From positions 30,472 to 94,471 of the forward strand of contig DASSRK010000051.1 in assembly GCA_035701825.1 (NCBI GenBank): 64,000 nt of DNA, written 5' to 3'. Below are positions 38,081 to 44,942 of this stretch, piece after piece. The position numbers and the translations under genes are program-made. Source of the DNA: CADEED01 sp035701825 (GTDB taxonomy: Bacteria; Pseudomonadota; Gammaproteobacteria; Steroidobacterales; Steroidobacteraceae). Position 1 is the first letter of the stretch; the number at the start of each line of letters is the position of its first letter. Below the pieces are notes generated by a model, which saw nothing but the letters and a program-made list of their open reading frames with translations, was not told the DNA's origin and did no database searches.

Positions 38081-39283
38081 GTGACCAACCGCGCCACGCT
38101 GCTGCGCTCGCGCGATTCGCATGCGCGCGTGACCTTCGTCGAGCTGTTCTTCGACCTGGTGTTCGTGTTCGCGGTGACGCAGTTGTCGCACACGCTGCTC
38201 GAGCACCTGACGCTCGCCGGCGCGCTGCAAACCGCCTTCCTGCTGCTCGCGGTGTGGTGGGTGTGGATGTACACCTGCTGGTTCACCAACTTCATCGATC
38301 CGGACAAGGCGCCGGCGCGAGTGCTGCTGTTCGCGCTCATGCTCGCCGGCCTGCTGATGTCCGCGTCCATCCCGCACGCGTTCGACCACGAGGCGCTGCT
38401 GTTCGGCTGCGCGTATGCGTTCTCCCAGGTGGTGCGCTCGCTGTTCATGGTGCGCGCGCTGCGCGGCCACGAGCCGGCCAATTACCGGAATTTCCTGCGC
38501 ATCACCAGCTGGCTCGCGGTGTCGGCGGTGTTCTGGGTCGGGGGCGGATGGCTCGGCGGCGCGCAGCAGGCGTGGCTGTGGATGATCGCGCTGGCGATCG
38601 AGTTCCTGGGCCCGATCGCGCTCTTCTACGTGCCCGGTCTCGGCGCCTCCGCGACCAGCGACTGGAAGATCGACGGCGCGCACATGGCCGAACGCTGCGC
38701 GCTGTTCGTGATCATCGCGCTCGGCGAATCCATCCTCGTGACCGGCGCGACCGCCGCGTCGCAGCCCGCCAACGCGTCGAACGTCGGCGCGTTCGTGGTC
38801 GCCTTCCTCGGCAGCGTCGCGATGTGGTGGATCTACTTCAACATCGGCGCCGAGCGCGGCAGCCGGCAGCTCGCGAGCTCGGCGGACCCGGGCCGGGTAG
38901 GGCGCGCGGTGTACACCTATTTCCACATCCCCATCGTCGCCGGCATCGTGGTGTGCGCCGTCGCGGACGAAATCACCATCACGCATTCGGGCGGACACCT
39001 GGGCATCGCCGAGGCCAGCGTGTTGTTAGGCGGCCCGGCGCTGTACATCGGCGGCAACGTCTTCTTCAAACGAGCCAGTGCGAGGTATTACCCGCTCTCG
39101 CACCTGGTCGGCCTCGGCCTGCTGGTGTTGCTCGCGCCCGTGGCGCTGTACGTCACGCCGCTGATGCTCGGCGCCGCGACCACCGGAGTCCTGCTCACCG
39201 TCGCCACCTGGGAAACCCGGTCCTTCAAGACCGTACCGGGCCGGCAAACCGGCATTTCATCCGGGGAGAGCTCGCATCATTGA
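38081..39283 (+). CDS. Low-temperature-requirement protein A (LtrA) family membrane protein
   Basis: A 400-residue protein of about ten helices with the LtrA signature near its start (VTFVELFFDLVFVFAVTQLSHTL) and its second-half echo (LGESILVTGATAA). GTG 38081 is chosen because it follows GGAGAG with normal spacing. An upstream TTG at 38057 is possible. LtrA function is unknown. It is divergent from the MerR-copper operon with about 130 bases between. Confidence 0.88.
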   Translation: MTNRATLLRSRDSHARVTFVELFFDLVFVFAVTQLSHTLLEHLTLAGALQTAFLLLAVWWVWMYTCWFTNFIDPDKAPARVLLFALMLAGLLMSASIPHAFDHEALLFGCAYAFSQVVRSLFMVRALRGHEPANYRNFLRITSWLAVSAVFWVGGGWLGGAQQAWLWMIALAIEFLGPIALFYVPGLGASATSDWKIDGAHMAERCALFVIIALGESILVTGATAASQPANASNVGAFVVAFLGSVAMWWIYFNIGAERGSRQLASSADPGRVGRAVYTYFHIPIVAGIVVCAVADEITITHSGGHLGIAEASVLLGGPALYIGGNVFFKRASARYYPLSHLVGLGLLVLLAPVALYVTPLMLGAATTGVLLTVATWETRSFKTVPGRQTGISSGESSHH

Positions 39284-39386
39284 GCTGTCGCGCACGCGCG
39301 TAAGCTGTTGATGCGCAAAAGTTTATCTTTCTTCGCGGCCGGGAAATGCGTTGTGGTAGGATGCGCGCCCTCAAAATCCGAGCCAC

Positions 39387-39463
39387 GCGCCCGTAGCTCA
39401 GCTGGATAGAGTACCTGGCTACGAACCAGGTGGTCGGGAGTTCGAATCTCTCCGGGCGCGCCA
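39387..39463 (+). tRNA. tRNA-Arg (anticodon ACG), CCA encoded
   Basis: A 77-nt cloverleaf: acceptor GCGCCCG (39387-39393) pairs with CGGGCGC (39453-39459); D-arm with GG; anticodon stem CCTGG/CCAGG around the loop CTACGAA, giving anticodon ACG; T-arm with TTCGAAT; discriminator G and encoded CCA. A TAGGAT hexamer at 39357-39362 followed by a GC-rich discriminator is a plausible -10. The 3' half overlaps the 46-bp repeat that borders the mini-element. Confidence 0.97.
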
Positions 39464-39464
39464 T
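39419..39464 (+). repeat. 46-bp direct repeat, left copy (attL, in tRNA-Arg)
   Basis: Begins in the anticodon loop (CTACGAACC...) and runs to the base after the encoded CCA. It is identical over all 46 bases to 41588-41633. Duplication of a tRNA 3' half is the classic trace of tyrosine-recombinase integration, which restores the tRNA. Confidence 0.93.
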
Positions 39465-39521
39465 CTTCTTCTACCGCGACAACGGCTTGGCGCGGTTTTC
39501 CTTTCCCACTCTTCTCCGCAG

Positions 39522-39631
39522 CCAGGTGGTTGCGGGGGATTTGCGCGCACCTGGTGTTTTGCCAGGTAGTTGCGCCAGTTCCGACGCCTTTCAGCGCAAT
39601 AACCTAGAAACGGCGTGACGCAATAACCTGG
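39522..39631. repeat. Left cluster of CCAGGTnnTTGCG repeats
   Basis: Direct copies ccaggtggttgcg (39522-39534) and ccaggtagttgcg (39562-39574), then two inverted copies cgcaataacctag (39595-39607) and cgcaataacctgg (39619-39631). The tRNA part of the att repeat itself contains a related ccaggtggtcggg (39426-39438). These are candidate recombinase or regulator binding sites. Confidence 0.75.
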
Positions 39632-39765
39632 AAACCGTGCAAGGCCAACCCCGGATCTGGCGAAGGCCATGGCGACGCCGACCGACAACTGGCCGCGTCC
39701 CGGTCGGCGATCGCCGGCATGCGAAATGTGGAATTGCTCACTCCAGCGAAGTGTCCGCCTTGCCC

Positions 39766-39788
39766 AGGTTATCGAGTTCCGATAACCT
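39766..39788. promoter_or_regulatory. Palindromic operator in front of higB
   Basis: Arms aggttatcg and cgataacct pair perfectly (9 bp) around the 5-bp centre agttc. It ends 6 bases before the higB GTG. HigA-type antitoxins autorepress from such palindromes. The half-site shares CCAGGTTAT with the inverted repeats at 39595-39631, suggesting a common binding protein. Confidence 0.75.
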
Positions 39789-39794
39789 CAAAAC

Positions 39795-40085
39795 GTGATC
39801 GAATCCTTTGGAAACCGCTTGGCCGAAGGCCTGTTTTACAACCGCCGATCAAAAGAGACGCGGGCATTTCCCGCCGAGCTGCTTCGCGCGGCGCGCCGCA
39901 AAGTCCTGTACTTGCACGATGCCGCGCAGCTGAGCGACTTGCGGGTGCCTCCGGGAAACCGACTCGAGGCACTCAAGGGGCGGTGGAAGGGTTTCTACTC
40001 GATTCGAATTAATGATCAATGGCGTGTCGTTTTCCGGTTCGAAAGCGGTAATGCCTCGGATGTTCGAGTCGTCGACTATCACTAG
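39795..40085 (+). CDS. higB: HigB-type mRNA-interferase toxin (RelE/ParE superfamily)
   Basis: A 96-residue small basic toxin with the plasmid-maintenance 'killer' pattern: LFYNRRSKETRAFPAELLRAARRKVLYLHDA, the DLRVPPGNRLEALKGRWKGFYSIRINDQWRVVFRF core, and a final DYH. HigB cleaves mRNA on the ribosome. The start is GTG 39795, immediately after the operator palindrome. Gene order toxin-antitoxin is the usual one for higBA. Confidence 0.93.
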   Translation: MIESFGNRLAEGLFYNRRSKETRAFPAELLRAARRKVLYLHDAAQLSDLRVPPGNRLEALKGRWKGFYSIRINDQWRVVFRFESGNASDVRVVDYH

Positions 40086-40105
40086 GAAAAGGGCTAGGAG
40101 GAGAC

Positions 40106-40384
40106 ATGGCCAAAAAAGCATCCCATCAGCCGGTGAATCCGTTTCATCCTGGCGAAGTTCTGCTCGAGGAATTTCTGCTACCCGGAAGCGTCACGCAGAC
40201 GGAGTTTGCTGAGCGCCTCGGATGGACGCGCGCGCGTCTAAATGAGCTGATCAAGGGGAAGCGTGGAATTACCGCAGAGGCGGCACTCGATTTGGCCGAG
40301 GCGCTTGGTACGTCGCCGCGATTGTGGATGAACCTGCAGGCAACTTTTGATCTCGCGGCTGCGGAAAAAAGACGCGCAGCTTGA
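40106..40384 (+). CDS. higA: HigA-type antitoxin (XRE HTH)
   Basis: A 92-residue HTH protein with the HigA signature NPFHPGEVLLEEFLLPGSVTQTEFAERLGWTRARLNELIKGKRGIT and a C-terminal LGTSPRLWMNLQATFDL. RBS AGGAGGA at 40096-40102. It neutralises HigB and represses the operon. It begins 20 bases after higB. Confidence 0.94.
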   Translation: MAKKASHQPVNPFHPGEVLLEEFLLPGSVTQTEFAERLGWTRARLNELIKGKRGITAEAALDLAEALGTSPRLWMNLQATFDLAAAEKRRAA

Positions 40385-40454
40385 AGCATTCAAAGAAGCA
40401 CAGGACGGGCCCGTACATGGCCTCGTGCCGTTCGATGCACAGAACGGGCACGCG

Positions 40455-40489
40455 GGATAACCCAACAGTTGATGGTGGATAATCCAACA
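40455..40489. repeat. Two 13-bp direct repeats before the second HTH gene, candidate operator
   Basis: ggataacccaaca (40455-40467) and ggataatccaaca (40477-40489) differ at one base and are 22 bp apart, about two helical turns. Each has a small inner dyad (gggataaccc; tggataatcca). They end 14 bases before the HTH start codon, a fitting place for autorepression. Confidence 0.65.
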
Positions 40490-40503
40490 CCTGCAGCGAA
40501 GCC

Positions 40504-40857
40504 ATGAAGAGTGTCACTCGTAAGTCCCGTCAAGAGCGCGATCGCCGTCTGTATGACACTAGAGCGATCACCGGCAGCGGCAACGTTTTCTTCGATCTGG
40601 GTTTCGATGTAGCCGAGGCACGCGTGATGGCATTGCGCGTGCAGCTGATGATGCGGCTACGTGACCATCTTCAGGAGAAGGGCTACACGCAAGTCGAAGC
40701 CGCGAAACGTCTAGGCATGATCCAGCCGCGAGTGTCGGCACTGCTCAAGGGCACCTGTAAGGACTTCAGCATGGATATGTTGCTGACGCTCGCGACCCGT
40801 GCGGGCCTCAAGCCGGAGTTGCATCTCACGGCTGCGGAAAAGAGGGGCGCGGCCTGA
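40504..40857 (+). CDS. XRE-family HTH protein, candidate antitoxin/repressor
   Basis: A 117-residue protein. Residues about 42-95 form an XRE helix-turn-helix (LRDHLQEKGYTQVEAAKRLGMIQPRVSALLKG) followed by FSMDMLLTLATRAGLKPEL, resembling HigA2/MqsA-type antitoxin HTH domains (the 'XRE, DUF in RelE partner' group). The N-terminal 40 residues (VFFDLGFDVAEA) resemble the antitoxin's toxin-facing arm. Its TGA stop overlaps the CTG start of the DUF6933 gene (CTGA), so the two are translationally coupled. Two tandem repeats upstream are the likely operator. Confidence 0.85.
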   Translation: MKSVTRKSRQERDRRLYDTRAITGSGNVFFDLGFDVAEARVMALRVQLMMRLRDHLQEKGYTQVEAAKRLGMIQPRVSALLKGTCKDFSMDMLLTLATRAGLKPELHLTAAEKRGAA

Positions 40858-41381
40858 TCACGCTGTGTTGTTCGCTCAAAGTCCGCAAGCGCCTCGGGCT
40901 CCCCGACAAGCTGCCTCCGCCCAAACCCGCCACGACTGTTCTCGGTAACTGGTACGTGAGCCTGCAGCACTTTGGCAAGCTGCAGATGATCCTGGCGACA
41001 AGCGAGGCGTCGCTGCTATCCGTTGTTTTCCCGGCCCGCGATCTTCGCCTGACGCTGGAAAGGAATCTGCAGGCGGGTCTAGGCGGAGTCCTTCTCGCGC
41101 TCGGCGTAGATCCGGAGCTTGTCACCCGCGAACAGCAAGACATGGAAGAAGTCGCTTATGCGACGACCACCAACCGCAGTGTCATCGGCTCGATGAATCA
41201 ACTCGGAATGTTCCTCAGCTACGAGCTCGAACGCACCGCTGACCTGCTGTCGCTGGCGCTGCGCCTCTCGCACATTCCGATGTCCGCGCTAAAAGAGAAG
41301 GGCGCCAATACACACCCGTTTCCGGACATCGTGACGCGTGAGCTATTCGGACTCTCAGGTCGTATTCACTTGAACAGCTAG
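40854..41381 (+). CDS. DUF6933 family protein, probable CTG start
   Basis: A 175-residue protein of unknown function. The reading frame opens well upstream of its first GTG (40956), and the family-like N-terminus (LITLCCSLKVRKRLGLPDK ... VLGNWYVSLQHFGKLQ) is encoded from 40854. The only initiator-like codon there is CTG 40854-40856, which overlaps the HTH stop TGA exactly as ATGA overlaps do elsewhere in this window. The core pattern MILATSEASLLSVVFPARDLRLTL and the MEEVAYATTTNRSVIGSMNQLGMFL segment fit DUF6933 as I remember it. In a mini-element with one TA pair, an HTH-coupled gene is a natural toxin candidate, but this is inference. Confidence 0.75.
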   Translation: MITLCCSLKVRKRLGLPDKLPPPKPATTVLGNWYVSLQHFGKLQMILATSEASLLSVVFPARDLRLTLERNLQAGLGGVLLALGVDPELVTREQQDMEEVAYATTTNRSVIGSMNQLGMFLSYELERTADLLSLALRLSHIPMSALKEKGANTHPFPDIVTRELFGLSGRIHLNS

Positions 41382-41409
41382 CCGCCGGTCCCGACTACCC
41401 GGCAAATGA

Positions 41410-41465
41410 CCAGGTGGTTAAGCGCGAAAATAGCCAGGTACTTGCGGGAGTTTTGCGGGACCTGG
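41410..41465. repeat. Right cluster of CCAGGT repeats
   Basis: ccaggtggttaagcg (41410-41424), ccaggtacttgcg (41434-41446) and an inverted, weaker gcgggacctgg (41455-41465). They mirror the left cluster, so the same motif family marks both ends of the mini-element, about 120-180 bases inside each 46-bp repeat. Confidence 0.7.
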
Positions 41466-41587
41466 TCCTGCTTCGTCGTGCTCAGTCATGACAAATGCAA
41501 CGGATGCCATGCGAGCTCGCGATTCTTGACTCAACAAAATCAACTATCTACCCTTCTCGGCCTTCCCGAGATTTCCACCCCCTCCAA

Positions 41588-41633
41588 CTACGAACCAGGT
41601 GGTCGGGAGTTCGAATCTCTCCGGGCGCGCCAT
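41588..41633 (+). repeat. 46-bp direct repeat, right copy (attR)
   Basis: Exact duplicate of 39419-39464. It lacks the 5' half of a tRNA, so it is not a second tRNA gene but the displaced original 3' end. Confidence 0.93.
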
Positions 41634-41642
41634 ATTGAAATG

Positions 41643-41673
41643 AAAAGGCCCCGCACCATCCAGCGCGAGGCCC
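41643..41673 (-). terminator. Rho-independent terminator for the small membrane-protein gene
   Basis: On the minus strand, the stem ggcctcgc / gcggggcc (one mismatch) around a 10-base loop is followed by TTTTCATTT. It lies 26 bases downstream of the stop at 41699. Confidence 0.75.
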
Positions 41674-41698
41674 TTCCCATCTACATGCCGCTCCCCAC

Positions 41699-42007
41699 CT
41701 ACGGCTTCAACCGCGCATAGATGTTCCTGAGAATGATCATCACCGCCACCCCCGTCACCACCAGGCTGATGTTGGTGAGAATGGCCGAGATATACGACCC
41801 CACCGAGGGCACCACATCGAAGCTGTGCGCCAGTCCCGCGAGCACCAGCGCCGACACCAGCACGCGCACGTGCTGATCCCCGATCACGAAAATGCCGACG
41901 ATCAACCCCGCCACCAGCAGCACCACCGCCATCTGCGGAATCGCGACAAATGCGCCAACGATAGCCACCGCAATGCCAATGATCCCGACGATCTTCTCGA
42001 TATTCAT
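41699..42007 (-). CDS. Small four-helix membrane protein, unknown function
   Basis: A 102-residue, almost entirely hydrophobic protein (segments about 4-22, 25-44, 50-66, 76-96) with the sole polar belt GDQHVRVL in the middle. ATG 42007 follows GGGAGG with correct spacing, so an upstream TTG is rejected. It has its own terminator. I do not recognise a family. Confidence 0.7.
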   Translation of the reverse strand: MNIEKIVGIIGIAVAIVGAFVAIPQMAVVLLVAGLIVGIFVIGDQHVRVLVSALVLAGLAHSFDVVPSVGSYISAILTNISLVVTGVAVMIILRNIYARLKP

Positions 42008-42200
42008 CTTCAATCCTCCCAGTCATTGATGTTGTTATTCACGGGAGGCGTCCGTGCCAGACAATCGAACGGGCGCATGTTAGGGGATCGCCGGCGCCGA
42101 TGCGAATTTTCTCCCAAACTGCGCTGCGCATGATCTCCCGACCGCCGCTTTTGCGCCTATTCCTCCAGGAGTCCTCGTTTGGGACTCCGCGGAGGAACCC

Positions 42201-42866
42201 ATGCGAACCTTCCACTCCTTCCTCAGCCTCGCGATCCTGTCGCTGTGCTCGCTCGCGGCCATAGCGGCCGACAAGCTGACTGTGGGTGTCGCCCTGCCTC
42301 GGGCGCAGCTCGGCCAGCCGAATGGCGCCAGCGCCGATGTGGCCGAACCCGTCCGCAAGGTCTTCATGAGCTATCTCAGGGGCCCGCTCATCGAGGTCGT
42401 GCCGCTCGAGGCACGCATCCCGGCACAGATCGCGGCCGAGGCACGGGAGAAGGGCTGCGCTTACGTGCTCTACACCGACGTGGCGCAGGTCCCGAAGGGC
42501 GGCGGCCTCGGCATGCTCAAGAAACTCGCGCCGGTGGCGGGCATGTTGCCGATGATCGGCGGCGGCAGCATGGGCACGCAGATGGCGGCGTCGGCGGTGG
42601 CGCAGGGCGTGATGCAGGCCCAGGCCGCGGACGCGCAGCAGGACGCCATCGAAAACGCGATGGCCGCGATCAACGGCGCGCAGCAGTCGCACGTCAAGGC
42701 CGGCGACTCGGTCTCGCTGCAATACAAGCTGGTGCGCGTGGGCGAGGAGCAGCCGGTCAAGGCGGACAAGGTGGTGGGCAAGGCCAAGGCGAACGGCGAA
42801 GACCTGCTGAGCCCGATGATCGAGGCGGTCGCGGTGGCGGTGGTCGACGCCGTGTCGAACAACTAA
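42201..42866 (+). CDS. Exported hypothetical protein
   Basis: A 221-residue protein with a signal peptide (1-22, AIAA cleavage). Residues 25-110 look like a Rossmann-like or CsgG/GNA1162-like strand-helix domain (LTVGVALPRAQLGQ ... AREKGCAYVLYTDVAQV). A Gly/Ala/Met-rich segment (about 110-150) and a C-terminal strand block (SVSLQYKLVRVGEEQPVKAD) follow. No named function. Its TAA overlaps the rarD stop on the other strand. Confidence 0.65.
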   Translation: MRTFHSFLSLAILSLCSLAAIAADKLTVGVALPRAQLGQPNGASADVAEPVRKVFMSYLRGPLIEVVPLEARIPAQIAAEAREKGCAYVLYTDVAQVPKGGGLGMLKKLAPVAGMLPMIGGGSMGTQMAASAVAQGVMQAQAADAQQDAIENAMAAINGAQQSHVKAGDSVSLQYKLVRVGEEQPVKADKVVGKAKANGEDLLSPMIEAVAVAVVDAVSNN

Positions 42867-43774
42867 CTACTGGCGGCGAGGCCGCGCGGTCGCGCCTGCC
42901 ACAGGGCGTTGGCGACGTACACGGCGAGCCCGATCCAGATCAGCATGAAGCCGGTGGCGCGCGCGGGCTCGAGCTTTTCGCCGAACACCACGAGCCCGCA
43001 CAGCAGCTGCAGCGTCGGCGCGATGAACTGCAGCACGCCGATGGTCGAATAGGGCACCTGGCGCGCGCCGAAGGCGAACAGCACCAGCGGCACCGAGGTG
43101 ATCACGCCGCCGAACAGCAGCAGCACGTCCACCCACGGGCCCGTGTGGCCGAACACGCCGATGCCCGTCGCCTGGCACCACAGCAGGTACGCGGCCGCGA
43201 ACGGTGTCAGCAGGATGGTCTCGATGGCGAGGCCCGCCAGCGCGCCGATGCTCACCGTCTTGCGGATCAACCCGTAGAACGCGAAGGACGACCCGACCAT
43301 GAGCGCGATCCACGGCGCGTGGCCGGCGATGAAGGTGAGATGCGCGACGCCGGCCGCCGCGAACGCCACGGCGATCCACTGGAAGCGGTTCAGGCGCTCC
43401 GACAGCACGAAAATGCCCAGCAGGACGTTCAGCAACGGCCCGATGAAATACGCGAGGCTCACCTCGAGCACGTGGCCATGGTTCACCGCCCAGGCGAAGC
43501 CCAGCCAGTTCACGGTGATGAAGAAAGCGCTGGCCACCAGGCGCACGAACACTCCCGGCCGCGCCAGCGCCGCGCGCAGCCCGCCCAGCTCGCCCGCGGC
43601 CGCGAGCCAACCCAGGCAGAACACGCAGGACCAGACGATGCGATGCGCGGTGATCTGCTCCGCGGATACGTGGCGCAGGCCGATGAGGTAAAGCGGAAAC
43701 AGGCCCCAGATGCCGAAGGCGGCGAGCGCCGCCGCGTAGCCGCGCCCGACCGCGGGTTTCGCCTGTTCTGACAT
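42863..43774 (-). CDS. rarD: RarD, EamA-family transporter
   Basis: A 303-residue, ten-helix drug/metabolite transporter. The RarD features are clear: FGIWGLFPLYLIGLRHVSAEQITAHRIVWS at the N-terminus, NWLGFAWAVNHGHVLEVSLAYFIGPLLNVLLG in the middle, and a second EamA repeat ending LQFIAPTLQLLCGLVVFGE. RarD proteins are linked to chloramphenicol sensitivity phenotypes; the natural substrate is unsettled. Convergent with the exported hypothetical gene. Confidence 0.93.
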   Translation of the reverse strand: MSEQAKPAVGRGYAAALAAFGIWGLFPLYLIGLRHVSAEQITAHRIVWSCVFCLGWLAAAGELGGLRAALARPGVFVRLVASAFFITVNWLGFAWAVNHGHVLEVSLAYFIGPLLNVLLGIFVLSERLNRFQWIAVAFAAAGVAHLTFIAGHAPWIALMVGSSFAFYGLIRKTVSIGALAGLAIETILLTPFAAAYLLWCQATGIGVFGHTGPWVDVLLLFGGVITSVPLVLFAFGARQVPYSTIGVLQFIAPTLQLLCGLVVFGEKLEPARATGFMLIWIGLAVYVANALWQARPRGLAASS

Positions 43775-44146
43775 GGCCGCATTCTGCGGAAAGCCCGGCC
43801 GGCCGTGCGTCTATCGAACGAGGGATTTGCAACCGGGAATACGCGGGATGGTCAGGCCGTAGGACGGCTCGCGCGCCTGTAGGCCTCGTCCCGCCGGCCT
43901 GCGGGCGGCGGCTGTAGTTAGAGATCGGCGGATTTGTACGCGTTGCAAGCTTCCGGGGGCCGCCGGCGGGCGTGGCCGCCATGGAACAATCGCGGCCGAC
44001 GCGGGCTAACAACAGAAATGCCTGTTTTTGCCGGTAATTTTTCCCGGCGGCGCGGCGCACGCGAGTGCTGCGCCACGTCAAGCAAGTTCCGGGCCCGGGA
44101 TTTGCAACGGCGATGTTGTCTCATCGCTACGCAGGCAGGATTTGCA
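43775..44146. other. 372-base gap with three ggatttgcaa repeats
   Basis: Between the divergent rarD and the HxH lipoprotein gene. Three exact copies of ggatttgcaa occur at 43823-43832, 44098-44107 and 44138-44147; the last runs into the ATG of the next gene and the last two are 40 bp apart. No gene or clear riboswitch fold was found. Confidence 0.5.
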
Positions 44147-44872
44147 ATGAAAGATCTAGACAGTTTGAACAAGAAGAGCACCTTCAGGCGCTCACCGCGC
44201 AGTGACGTGCTCGTCATGTTGTTAGGCGCCGCCGCCGCACTGGTCGGTTGCGGAGGGGGAGGCGGAGGAGGTGGTTCGGCCCCGCCGCCGACCGGCAACA
44301 ATCCACCGCCGCCCCCGCCACCGCCACCGCCCGTCAGCACGGTGCCGCCGCAATCGCCGACCGCGATCGACCTGGATGACAACCACCAGGTGGGAAACGA
44401 CCACTGGCCGGACGGCCCGACCGCAACGGGTGGCAATGGCGCGAACACGGCAGGACTCGACTGCCTCGCGGCGCCCGTCGAGACGTACCACGTGCACACG
44501 CACCTCTCCATTTTCCTGAATGGCGAGGCGCTCGCGGTCCCGTCCCACATCGGCATCGTCGCGCCCAATGGACAGCAATGCATCTACGCGATCCATACGC
44601 ACGACAAGTCCGGCAAGATCCACGTGGAAGCAGCCGCGAGCGGAACCTTCACGCTCGGGATGTTCTTCCAGCTGTGGGGCCAGTCGCTCACCGACACGAA
44701 CGTGGCGGAGCTCACGGGCAACCCGATCGCCGTCTACTCGACGGACGACGGCACCGTGACGCAGGTCGAAGGCAACTGGGCCGACATCGAGCTCGCGTCG
44801 CATCGTGAAATCACCATCGTGGTGGGTACCCCGATCACGGAGATACCCAACTTCACCTGGTCCGCGCATTGA
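44147..44872 (+). CDS. Lipoprotein with poly-Gly/poly-Pro linker and HxH-rich domain
   Basis: A 241-residue protein. A basic N-terminus and hydrophobic segment end in a lipobox-like LVGC; eight consecutive glycines, then ten consecutive prolines, form a rigid linker. The folded domain (about 100-241) has paired His motifs: YHVHTHLSIFLNG, YAIHTHDKSGKIHVE and later SHREITIVVG. These could bind metal. The domain recurs in bacterial secreted proteins as I recall, but I cannot name a family with certainty. ATG at 44147 is preceded only by a weak AGGA. A terminator follows at 44888. Confidence 0.65.
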   Translation: MKDLDSLNKKSTFRRSPRSDVLVMLLGAAAALVGCGGGGGGGGSAPPPTGNNPPPPPPPPPPVSTVPPQSPTAIDLDDNHQVGNDHWPDGPTATGGNGANTAGLDCLAAPVETYHVHTHLSIFLNGEALAVPSHIGIVAPNGQQCIYAIHTHDKSGKIHVEAAASGTFTLGMFFQLWGQSLTDTNVAELTGNPIAVYSTDDGTVTQVEGNWADIELASHREITIVVGTPITEIPNFTWSAH

Positions 44873-44887
44873 TGGCGCGATGAGATC

Positions 44888-44942
44888 GCGCAGCGTGTTC
44901 CGTGTTCCGCTCGGGGCACGGGCACGCTGCGCGGTTTCCCCT
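44888..44942 (+). terminator. Rho-independent terminator after the HxH lipoprotein gene
   Basis: A 10-bp stem gcgcagcgtg / cacgctgcgc (44888-44897, 44923-44932), extended inward by a second imperfect 9-bp stem, followed by ggtttcccctttc. It lies 15 bases after the stop codon. Confidence 0.75.

Larger units (their letters stand above)
39465..41633. mobile_element. ~2.2-kb tRNA-Arg mini-element carrying higBA and HTH-DUF6933, no integrase
   Basis: Bounded by the two 46-bp copies. Contents in order: a cluster of short repeats, higB, higA, an HTH gene, a DUF6933 gene, and a second cluster of the same short repeats. Base composition is visibly lower in GC than both flanks. No integrase, excisionase or transposase frame is present, so it must be mobilised in trans or be a deletion remnant of a larger island. 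The neighbouring segment after 41633 would originally have followed the tRNA directly. Confidence 0.82.

Noticed and set aside
39430..39618. A 62-codon frame beginning in the tRNA
   Set aside because: It starts inside the tRNA-Arg and runs through the repeat cluster with no protein-like features.
41588..41633. A second tRNA-Arg gene
   Set aside because: Only the 3' half is present; the sequence before it cannot form an acceptor, D-arm or anticodon 5' strand, so it is an att duplicate.
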